Below, in pieces: positions 1 through 6,240 of a stretch of 6,686 nucleotides of DNA (positions within the stretch are counted from its first letter, which is position 1; each line of letters opens with the position of its first letter). The notes beneath the pieces were generated by a model that saw nothing but the letters and a program-made list of their open reading frames with translations, made no database searches and was not told where the DNA came from. Made by a program: the position numbers and the translations under genes. The DNA is taken from NCBI GenBank assembly GCA_947464515.1, contig CANHXF010000099.1:1-6686 (forward strand). Reading direction: 5' to 3'. The stretch comes from Flavobacteriales bacterium. Its GTDB lineage: Bacteria; Bacteroidota; Bacteroidia; NS11-12g; UBA955.

Positions 1-277
1 CCAAATGAGTCCCTCACCACCAAGCAAACCTTGTAGCTGATCCATAGAAATGATTTGACATAACTGTGCGTGGGACTTTGTACGTTGCTGCCATTGAGGT
101 CCCCAAAATCCCAGATCCATTGCTTGGCGTTGTTGGTTTTGCCGATGAATTTGAGTATTGGAAACTGGGATGAGTCTATCGAAAAATCAGATTTTACGTT
201 GTGGCTGATGACCGATAACGTGAACACCGAATCGCAGCTGGTGAAGGCAGATAGGGTATCGCTGAGCGATAATGGCA
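1..277. repeat. Long direct repeat, left copy (PKD-encoding)
   Basis: This stretch matches 6410-6686 without gaps. By eye I count about 26 to 29 mismatches over 277 bp, or roughly 90% identity, including long perfect runs such as the block around 101-140 and the block around 219-252. It encodes the end of the fourth 51-residue module and the PKD domain. The repeat is cut by both window edges, so its true extent is unknown. Confidence 0.93.
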
Positions 278-2990
278 ATGGGTATTTTTTGTTTCGGTAG
301 GCAAAGGAATCGGTGTTGCAAAGGCTGAGTTGCTGCGATACAAATTGGGGTGGATTTACGGTCAACTGAAGATTGATCACCGAATCACAGCCGTTGGTGC
401 GGGAGGTTTTGATTTGGTAATTGCCAGTGGCAAAAAACGGCAAGTTGTTGAATCGAAGGGTATCGCCCAAACAAATCGCTGTCTTGATAGAAATTGTGGT
501 GTCGGTGAGGACGGTAAGGCTCGTATTGACAATAGAATCGCAGCCGCGGAAATTGGTGAAAGTATCGGTGTAAGAGCCTGAAGTCCGGTAAGCCCGCGCG
601 CCAACGGAGAAACTATCGCCCCGACAGATTTTAGGATTTAAAAAAGTGAACGAGCGGGGCTTGAAAGTGAGCTTGTATTGAATGAGGGAATCGCAGCCGT
701 ATTGGTTTTTGAGGGAGTCGGTGAAGGTGGTATCGCGGTGATGCGAGAATCCGTTGTGGATCCATGTATCGGCGGCACAGAATTGCAGCGACTGGGCGAT
801 GAAATTTTTGGGGTTGGACTGAAGTTGATACCGAGTAAATGCGCCTTTGCAATGAAAATTGCGCTGGATTTTCACGGTGTATTGCTGTCCGGCGGTGGGG
901 TTAAACAGGGTATCTGAAAAGTGGTTGAGCGAATCGACTTGCTTAACGATTTTTTGGGTTTTGTTATCGGTCCAAACGAATGAATACTTGGAGGCTGAAT
1001 CGCATTGGGGCAAGGTAACAAAGAGAAAATCATCGCAGGTGGCGGGGCCGTTGGAGTTGAATAACAGGGTGGAATCGATGCTGACGTAGGGGTTGGCGAT
1101 TTTGGCAATCAAACTATCCCCGGTAACTATGAGTGTATTGCTGTTGATGTCATATTTCACATCTTGAATGCGACGGCGAGATTTGGAGATGAGAACTATT
1201 TCAGGTTGGGGAGTGAACTTTTTTCCGTCAAAATAAAAAACTTTTATGTTGCTTGAATCGCCGCCAACAAACACGTGATTGCTATAATCAACGGTGACAC
1301 CGGATTGTTGACGTGGGGTATCACAAATTGTTGAATCAACAGCGAGTAATTTTCCGGAATTAGCATGAAATCCGTAGAGGTTTTTTCCTTCATAGACAAA
1401 AATGTAATTTTTATCTGATGCAGTAGCATTCATGCTCCAAATTGGATAATACCGGACAGAAATATTCTTTACACCTGCATATTTTGCTACATCTCTCCAA
1501 TTTGTGTAAATTCTTCCGCTAATTAAACGATTTGCGTAACCAGCTAAAAATGAATCAAGGAATATATGGGACCAAATTGAAGAGTCTAGGCCTTTATTTA
1601 TTTTTATCAAAGAAGTCTCAATGATGTATGAATTGTTATTGGTTTGGGTGCGTGTTTTATTTCGACCGAATAACACAAATCTATTTCCGCTGGGGTCTTG
1701 GGTAGCATTATTAATTTGATGCTGATTTTCTGGCCATTGCCATTTTTCTGGGTGAGAAAAACGCTGAATTCCCGTGTCAGAAAATTTGAGAATTAACTCT
1801 TCACTTCCATTGCCACCATAAGAACTCCAAGCATCTGATCCAAACGCAGTGTAGGAATTGTCCGTGCAATTACATAATAATTTATCCACTCGGAATCCGT
1901 TACGATAGTTAAAATCTAATTTTTTGGTTTTTAGTTGTCTGATAAAATTGTCATAGTTTCCATTAGAATCGAGTCGAATCAGTTTATTTCCGTTTAATTC
2001 ATTGAAATCTTGAGTGATGTAAATTTTGTGTTTACCGGGAGTAACTAGAAAGTTCCCTGCGCCAAACCAATTTGAGTTACTATACCAATTAAGACTGTCG
2101 ATTTTTCCTTGAAAAATCCAATTGAGGGCCCCATGGGTATTGTATTTGGCTATTCTAAATAAGTTATTTTTTCCTGACAAACCAGAATTCTCTAATCCAC
2201 ATCCGCCATAAACATACACATTGCCCACTTCGTCAAAATCTGCATTGATTCCAGAATTTCTATAGAACGGGTACTTCGTATATTTTAATGTGTCCATGTT
2301 TGTTATTGTATAAACCCATGGGTCTATGTTGTAGGCTTCGTGCAGTTTGTAGGATTGTATTTGAAGTTTTACAGTATCATTTTCGCGAATAAACCTTAAG
2401 GAAACTGGCGTGCCTATTTCGTCGTAAACCTTCCATTCAGTTTGGTTGATGATTAAATATTTGGATATAATTGTGGTCTTGGCCGTAGAACTCCAAGTAG
2501 AGGAATCATCACCAGTAATTTTCCATGAAATATCAGAAATATTGGATCCTTTTTTTAAAATAATAGAGTATTTGAATCCGGTGGTTATTTCTGGATGTAC
2601 TTCATATCTAATATCAATATTGGGGTAGAGATTTTGGATGGTAACAGATGCGTAACCATATGCGTTCAATTTGGCCAGACCATAGCTAAAATAATGTTGG
2701 GTTTTACCCTCTACGATGATCGTTGCATTGGGGTTTGTGTTTGTGAAAATTTGAGATATTTGTTTGCTTCCCGCTACACAAGAAAAACCATTTTTAAATA
2801 TTTGGATGTCACAATCTTTGTCATTCAATTCAAAATCTGGTGCAGCGGAAAATTCACTATTGGAATTGAATTGACCCTTATTTTCAATGAAATAATGCAG
2901 CGGAAAGGGGTTGGTGTTGACAAACTGTGTTTGGCTTTTTAGTATTGACGCGAGTGTAAAAAAAGTAAGTAGTATTATTTTAACTCTCAT
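1..2990 (-). CDS. Large secreted multidomain surface protein, 3' end beyond window
   Basis: The frame is open from ATG (2988-2990) to the left edge: 996 complete codons, no stop. Residues 1-20 form a signal peptide (basic start, hydrophobic core, then KSQ). Residues 30-225 resemble the N-terminal domain of SBBP-repeat proteins (DUF7948-like): FIENKGQF at 34-41, LYPNID at 121-126, then FKYSIIL, closing with IDPW at 222-225. Residues about 226-630 contain repeated phrases such as DEVGNVYVYGG and RLDSNGNYDNF, suggesting a beta-propeller. An Ig-like linker (about 640-737) is followed by four 51-residue modules (738-941) and a PKD domain with WDFGD at 960-964. By comparison with the paralog ending at 6070, a CHU_C type B T9SS sorting domain should follow outside the window. 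The likely role is a surface-attached or released adhesin-like protein; the ligand is unknown. It diverges from the small gene at 3022. GC content rises clearly in the C-terminal third. The architecture is well supported; the precise function is not. Confidence 0.9.
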   Translation of the reverse strand, partial: MRVKIILLTFFTLASILKSQTQFVNTNPFPLHYFIENKGQFNSNSEFSAAPDFELNDKDCDIQIFKNGFSCVAGSKQISQIFTNTNPNATIIVEGKTQHYFSYGLAKLNAYGYASVTIQNLYPNIDIRYEVHPEITTGFKYSIILKKGSNISDISWKITGDDSSTWSSTAKTTIISKYLIINQTEWKVYDEIGTPVSLRFIRENDTVKLQIQSYKLHEAYNIDPWVYTITNMDTLKYTKYPFYRNSGINADFDEVGNVYVYGGCGLENSGLSGKNNLFRIAKYNTHGALNWIFQGKIDSLNWYSNSNWFGAGNFLVTPGKHKIYITQDFNELNGNKLIRLDSNGNYDNFIRQLKTKKLDFNYRNGFRVDKLLCNCTDNSYTAFGSDAWSSYGGNGSEELILKFSDTGIQRFSHPEKWQWPENQHQINNATQDPSGNRFVLFGRNKTRTQTNNNSYIIETSLIKINKGLDSSIWSHIFLDSFLAGYANRLISGRIYTNWRDVAKYAGVKNISVRYYPIWSMNATASDKNYIFVYEGKNLYGFHANSGKLLAVDSTICDTPRQQSGVTVDYSNHVFVGGDSSNIKVFYFDGKKFTPQPEIVLISKSRRRIQDVKYDINSNTLIVTGDSLIAKIANPYVSIDSTLLFNSNGPATCDDFLFVTLPQCDSASKYSFVWTDNKTQKIVKQVDSLNHFSDTLFNPTAGQQYTVKIQRNFHCKGAFTRYQLQSNPKNFIAQSLQFCAADTWIHNGFSHHRDTTFTDSLKNQYGCDSLIQYKLTFKPRSFTFLNPKICRGDSFSVGARAYRTSGSYTDTFTNFRGCDSIVNTSLTVLTDTTISIKTAICLGDTLRFNNLPFFATGNYQIKTSRTNGCDSVINLQLTVNPPQFVSQQLSLCNTDSFAYRNKKYPLPLSLSDTLSAFTSCDSVFTLSVISHNVKSDFSIDSSQFPILKFIGKTNNAKQWIWDFGDLNGSNVQSPTHSYVKSFLWISYKVCLVVRDSF
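168..779 (-). repeat. Four tandem 51-residue (153-bp) Cys/GCDS modules
   Basis: Within the left-edge gene, four modules follow each other with exact spacing. The opening cysteines are at residues 738, 789, 840 and 891. The cysteines of the later GCDS motif (SCDS in the last) are at 766, 817, 868 and 919. Each module reads roughly C-x-x-D-(T/S), a YxxSGxYxDT-like segment, then GCDS(I/V/L) and a beta-strand pattern like LxLTV. The two cysteines per module could pair. Modules of this kind are common just before PKD and CHU_C domains in Bacteroidota secreted proteins. The first and last modules are the most divergent. Confidence 0.88.
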
Positions 2991-3021
2991 GTTTTTATTT
3001 TATACTTGTTCTACAAATATT
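2991..3021. promoter_or_regulatory. Short divergent intergenic region between two start codons
   Basis: Only 31 AT-rich bp separate the left-edge gene (start 2990, minus) from the small secreted gene (start 3022, plus), so at least one promoter must overlap the opposite coding region or leader. Near matches to the Bacteroidota -7 element TAnnTTTG are seen at 3001-3008 on the plus strand (TATACTTG) and at 3014-3021 on the minus strand (AATATTTG), each with one mismatch. I see no convincing -33 TTTG partner for either. Neither start has a Shine-Dalgarno sequence, which is normal for this phylum. Confidence 0.3.
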
Positions 3022-3411
3022 ATGAAAAATAAGTTCTTGATTTTTATTTTATTACTTTTTGTTCAAGTATGCAGCGCGCAGACATTCGAAATCGAAGAAC
3101 AAAATATGATAGTTCCTTGTACAACGGGTATTTGGCAAGTGAAGGATTCTTCAGGCTCAATACTTGTTTTCGGTTCATTTAAATCTGGAATAACACCTAG
3201 TAATGGTACATGTCATTCTGGAATTCCTCACAGTGTAGTTTTCAATAGTACAGTTTGCACACCTAGTATGGTGACAGTAATTGTTGGTGGTCCATCTGGT
3301 ATTGCTGATTGTACATGTGCATCGACCACCTCAACACAGAAAGTTCAATATATTGCAAATGCCAAATCACCGACAGGTAATTGTACTATGATGCTGTCAA
3401 TTATTTATTAA
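3022..3411 (+). CDS. Small secreted six-cysteine protein, unknown function
   Basis: This 129-residue protein is not one I recognise. Residues 1-20 are a clear Sec signal peptide (MKNK, a hydrophobic run, then CSAQ), which decides the ATG at 3022 over an in-frame ATG at 2911 that would put 37 extra residues ahead of the signal and overlap the divergent gene. The mature part has six cysteines, at residues 33, 64, 79, 97, 99 and 121, and is rich in Ser, Thr, Gly and Val, suggesting a small disulfide-stabilised beta fold outside the cytoplasm. No catalytic motif, no T9SS sorting tail and no further membrane segment are visible. VQVC in the signal is a poor lipobox, so a lipoprotein is unlikely. 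It is head-to-head with the large surface protein gene, which suggests shared control or a partner role, but this is only inference. The stop is TAA at 3409-3411. Confidence 0.8.
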   Translation: MKNKFLIFILLLFVQVCSAQTFEIEEQNMIVPCTTGIWQVKDSSGSILVFGSFKSGITPSNGTCHSGIPHSVVFNSTVCTPSMVTVIVGGPSGIADCTCASTTSTQKVQYIANAKSPTGNCTMMLSIIY

Positions 3412-3568
3412 CTCGACGTTAATCGCAAACGCAAAATTTTGGGTGATCTAAAATTTTTGTTTGACAATATTGCGAAATTAAACGTTCCTTTCGGGAAGAA
3501 GCCCTGCACTTCGCTCGCAGGCCTGTATACTTTGTGCCTTGTGATGTTTATGAACTCAAGAAATACCA
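3412..3568. other. Intergenic stretch with a GC-rich inverted-repeat block
   Basis: No gene is seen here. After the small secreted gene, the AT-rich part (about 28% GC over 3421-3480) contains two AAAATTTT blocks around 3433-3456 that could pair as a weak stem-loop. Then 3481-3530 rises to about 56% GC and holds two short inverted repeats: TTCC/GGAA at 3485-3488 and 3494-3497, and CCTGC/GCAGG at 3503-3507 and 3517-3521. It may end transcription from both sides or be a small dispersed extragenic repeat; neither has a strong poly-T tract. Confidence 0.35.
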
Positions 3569-3830
3569 TTAACGTTTCAGATAAACATCCACCGAGATGT
3601 TTTTGTGAAGACCGTCACTGTATTCAAAAACGATAAAATAGATGCCTTCGGGAAGCAGGGTGTTGTTTTGAGATTGGCTTGAAATGTTGTTGGCAGAGGC
3701 AACATTCCCCCTATCGGATACATTGCTTTTGCCATCCCACGCGATGTTTTGTTGGGCATTGGATTCAAAGACTAGCATGTTCACACACCCATCACTTGGA
3801 GAACGTGGGTTTATGGGAGTTGCGGTAAGA
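3569..3830 (-). pseudogene. Orphan remnant of a CHU_C (T9SS type B sorting) domain
   Basis: The frame ending in TAA at 3569-3571 encodes the end of a CHU_C / gliding-motility-associated C-terminal domain. It contains FESNAQQNIAWDG, then LLPEGIYFIVFEY, and finishes in YLKR, matching the C-terminus of the gene ending at 6070 almost residue for residue. The front is missing: the segment that should run from SPNGDGIND to WGQVVFESN is reduced to NPRSPSDGCVNMLVFESN, so about 20 residues between GIND and VFES appear deleted and the start motif is altered. The frame stays open upstream to a stop near 3930, but shows no signal peptide and no plausible start; the ATG at 3784 would give a 71-residue cytoplasmic fragment. 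DNA identity with 6203-6240 is 37 of 38 bases at 3735-3772. I read it as the tail of a lost cargo gene. The upstream limit is approximate. Confidence 0.8.
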
Positions 3831-3938
3831 CTTTGATAGATAGGTAGTCGTAGTAAGTTTTCTTGTTTGTATTGGAATCGGTTTGATTGAAAAAATCGAG
3901 TCGTAATAGTGATAAAAAGATTGGCAAAGGATTAGTCT
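3811..3938 (-). pseudogene. Possible unidentified gene tail in a second frame
   Basis: A different minus-strand frame is open from 3966 (inside the end of the neighbouring gene) to TAA at 3811-3813. Its unshared part contains LRLDFFNQTDSNTNKK followed by TYYDYLSIKVLPQLP, which reads more like real protein than random translation. There is no start codon and no recognisable domain. It overlaps the upstream part of the CHU_C remnant in another frame, so it could be the 3' scrap of another lost gene, or chance. Confidence 0.2.
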
Positions 3939-5603
3939 TCAGTACACTAACTGTCGATGCATCACATTACCATTGATTTGCTGAATACCAAAAATAAATA
4001 CTTGCTTGTTTGGGTTAGGGTAGCTGATGATTGCTTCAGTGTTTGGTGCATCCAAATTGATTTGTTGGAGCAATTTTCCATTCAGATCCCATATAAAAAT
4101 GTCTTGAAAGGCCGAGGAAGATTGAATATTCCATTGGTCTTTTTCTGAAGGAATGGGACCAATTTTTACGGGTGATTTTGTAATTACATGGCTAGAAGCC
4201 TTGTTTTTAGATAATTGCGCATAGGCGACCGCAATGGTGTTCCCTGTTGTGTTGTATATGTCTGAACCAAAAAAGTTAAACGGTGCGTTAAATGCGTTCA
4301 ATGGCAGGTGGTATGCACAGCTACTAGGATCAAAGAAACTATAGTTATAAGCGGCCCCTTCATCTTGCCAAGCTTGTTTGTAGTTCCCATTTAAATCAAA
4401 CAAAATACACATACTTCCAGACGAATTTTTAATTGAATCTGGGAGGTTCGGCCAAAGAGAAGAAGGACATCCATTAAGGCGCAATCTTGGTCCTAAATTA
4501 TTGCATCCCTCTATCAATTCAAATTGAATTATGGGACTGTAGGAATTGGAGTCGCAAATAAAGAATTTTTTGGGACTTCCAGTAGTTTCATTAAGTATCG
4601 CCATAGCACAGTTTGGGTCTCCAGCAAAAGGTACTTTGAGTTTTTTACCCAACCAATTACAGTTTCGTTTATAAATTAAACCCAAATAAACGTTTCCATG
4701 ATTGTCTGAACAGAAGTTGTTTCTATTTGCTCTTGCACCTGAACTGTCGGCCCGTTTCACCCATAGGAGGTTGCCGTTTTTTGCATAACAAAAGGTAATT
4801 ACATCGATGAGATTTCCACCGGCAGGTGATGTGCGTTGGTCAGTTGCTTTGTAAACGGAGAATTTGTTGCGAAAACTGCTCGACTTGGATATTTCGACCT
4901 GTAAAAGAATCGACTGATTGGAAAATGCAATCGTCCTTGAAGTGCCTCCCGTGCCTAGATATTGGGCATTTATTACCTGTCCGAAATTATTGATCTCCAA
5001 TGAATAATACCCGCCGATGGAGTCTAATTTGAGTTCGCTAAAATTAGTGTCGGATGAAGATTTGTAATATCCAAGTGCAATTTTATTTTGATTTACGGTT
5101 CTAAGCTCTTGGATACTAAAGCCAGTTTTAAACCACAGAAAATCACCGTTGGTATTAAATGAAAATAGCCTTGCGTTTGAAGGGTAATTGGTACCTCTGT
5201 AACTTCCAGCCCCTGAATTCTGCACCAATAATGTGATTTGATTATTGCTTGTGATTACAATATCAATCAAGGACATCGAAGAATCATTAGATTTAAATGG
5301 ATAAGCCCATGCATTGGAGGCGTTGGATTTATTAATTTTGGTTAATACAGTATTGTAACCGTCTGATTTGCGATAAACCCCATTTGTTAATCGCAGTGAG
5401 TCGCCAATGTTAAACAGAGAATAGATATTACCCAAACTATCAAACACAACTTTCCTTGCTTGAGGAATTTGCCATAGTCCAGTTTTTCGTTTACCGAAAT
5501 TTTGGACTTCCTTTATCCATTGAACTTTGGGTGTTGGGATCTGGGCGTTGATAACACATCCAATAATTAAACATGCGGCTGTAATGATTGATTTTATTTT
5601 CAT
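3939..5603 (-). CDS. Secreted beta-propeller-like protein with T9SS type A sorting domain
   Basis: This encodes 554 residues. Residues 1-21 are a signal peptide (MKIKS, a hydrophobic stretch, ending INAQ). The body has repeated beta-rich phrases such as DSLGNIYSLF, FNTNGDFLWFK, YAKNGNLLWVK and DNHGNVYLGL, the pattern of bacterial beta-propeller (SBBP-like) proteins. The last ~59 residues resemble a Por secretion (type A) T9SS sorting domain: IWDLNGKLLQQ, then a central strand and NGNVMHRQLVY, matching the family pattern of DxxGK(L/V) and NGxxxxxKLV. The protein would be exported by Sec, then carried across the outer membrane by T9SS and anchored or released. The ATG at 5603 is preferred because it overlaps the upstream TGA as ATGA (5600-5603), suggesting translational coupling; a TTG at 5609 would add only two residues. 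No catalytic residues are evident. It ends in TGA at 3939-3941. Confidence 0.87.
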   Translation of the reverse strand: MKIKSIITAACLIIGCVINAQIPTPKVQWIKEVQNFGKRKTGLWQIPQARKVVFDSLGNIYSLFNIGDSLRLTNGVYRKSDGYNTVLTKINKSNASNAWAYPFKSNDSSMSLIDIVITSNNQITLLVQNSGAGSYRGTNYPSNARLFSFNTNGDFLWFKTGFSIQELRTVNQNKIALGYYKSSSDTNFSELKLDSIGGYYSLEINNFGQVINAQYLGTGGTSRTIAFSNQSILLQVEISKSSSFRNKFSVYKATDQRTSPAGGNLIDVITFCYAKNGNLLWVKRADSSGARANRNNFCSDNHGNVYLGLIYKRNCNWLGKKLKVPFAGDPNCAMAILNETTGSPKKFFICDSNSYSPIIQFELIEGCNNLGPRLRLNGCPSSLWPNLPDSIKNSSGSMCILFDLNGNYKQAWQDEGAAYNYSFFDPSSCAYHLPLNAFNAPFNFFGSDIYNTTGNTIAVAYAQLSKNKASSHVITKSPVKIGPIPSEKDQWNIQSSSAFQDIFIWDLNGKLLQQINLDAPNTEAIISYPNPNKQVFIFGIQQINGNVMHRQLVY

Positions 5604-6013
5604 GGACAAGGATCTTCAAAAGAAATAATCTTGTTGTTGCAGTCGATTACTATTTTCCCACATTTACAAGGAATACAAATATCTCCTGGAGAACCACAGC
5701 AAAAAATATCACCGTTGTAGAAAGGTACACCATTTAGTAAGATGTATACATTGGAGCAATCACAATTACATAATGGATTAATAGCACCTACAGTTTTCAA
5801 TGCAAAAACCGGGACGTCGTTACATCCGCAGTCGGGATCTGTCGGAGAATTGCAAATGAAACTAGTCACAGATGAAGTGGAACCACACCCTTGAACTGCT
5901 ATAATTGGCGAAGTGCAATCCAAACCCCATTTTATTGTCCACGTGCATTGTGCCTTGCTTGGTTGCGATGATAGAAAAAGAACTAATGACAAAAAAATGA
6001 TGTATTTTTTCAT
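5600..6013 (-). CDS. Cysteine-rich secreted protein, unknown function
   Basis: This 137-residue protein is not one I recognise. Residues 1-22 form a signal peptide (MKKY, a hydrophobic core, PSKAQ). The mature chain of about 115 residues has 16 cysteines, at 23, 33, 43, 54, 62, 64, 82, 84, 86, 105, 106, 113, 116, 118, 125 and 136, including CGC, CNCDC, CC and CIPCKC clusters. The even number and the export signal suggest a tightly disulfide-bonded extracellular protein; clusters like CxCxC and CxxCxC could also bind metal. There is no T9SS tail, so it may stay in the periplasm or act at the surface with a partner. Its stop overlaps the start of the 554-residue T9SS cargo by 4 bp, so the two are almost certainly co-translated, which makes that cargo the best candidate partner. 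The right-edge gene ends 56 bp upstream on the same strand and might be in the same transcript. Confidence 0.85.
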   Translation of the reverse strand: MKKYIIFLSLVLFLSSQPSKAQCTWTIKWGLDCTSPIIAVQGCGSTSSVTSFICNSPTDPDCGCNDVPVFALKTVGAINPLCNCDCSNVYILLNGVPFYNGDIFCCGSPGDICIPCKCGKIVIDCNNKIISFEDPCP

Positions 6014-6050
6014 GATTAAAGAATTGGAGATTTAAATTTCTTAACGAATA

Positions 6051-6072
6051 TAAAACATATTTGTATGTTTTA
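6051..6072. other. Perfect 9-bp inverted repeat overlapping a stop codon
   Basis: TAAAACATA at 6051-6059 pairs with TATGTTTTA at 6064-6072 around a 4-nt loop, with no mismatch. One arm includes the TAA stop of the right-edge gene. It could be a weak AT-only terminator or processing hairpin between that gene and the cysteine-rich gene, or an operator for the latter, whose start lies 38 bp further on. It has little G+C, so it would be a poor intrinsic terminator. Confidence 0.4.
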
Positions 6073-6240
6073 CCGCTTCAAATAAATATTCTTTGATAGG
6101 TTTGGTCGATGACCGTCGTTGTAGTTGAAGACGATGAAGTAAACGCCCTCGGGGAGTAGGTCTGTTGGTTCGTTGCTTTGCTTTGATGCGTGATTGCGGC
6201 CGTCCCACGCGATGTTTTGTTGGGCATTGGACTCAAAGAC
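6070..6240. repeat. CHU_C-encoding segment shared with the orphan remnant
   Basis: This 3' end corresponds to 3569-3772. Identity is strongest at 6203-6240 against 3735-3772 (37 of 38 bases, encoding FESNAQQNIAWDG), weaker across the linker between WDG and LLPEG, and recognisable again at YFIVF and the final YLKR. The linker in the remnant is several residues longer. Confidence 0.8.

Noticed and set aside
330..1108. Several open frames of 60-80 codons on both strands opposite or out of frame with the left-edge gene
   Set aside because: They are shadows of a continuous coding frame with clear domain content; none has a signal peptide or recognisable domain.
2446..2942. Plus-strand open frames of 60 and 115 codons
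   Set aside because: They lie opposite the N-terminal domain of the left-edge gene, whose frame has conserved motifs such as FIENKGQF and LYPNID.
2911..3021. An earlier in-frame ATG for the small secreted gene, adding 37 residues
   Set aside because: It would place a long stretch before a clear signal peptide and overlap the 5' end of the divergent gene; the ATG at 3022 gives a normal signal peptide at the N-terminus.
3022..3081. Lipoprotein signal in the small secreted protein (VQVC)
   Set aside because: The residues before the cysteine do not fit a lipobox, and SAQ after it fits ordinary signal peptidase cleavage better.
5604..5609. TTG start two codons upstream for the type A cargo
   Set aside because: The ATG at 5603 begins the signal peptide and forms the typical ATGA overlap with the preceding gene.
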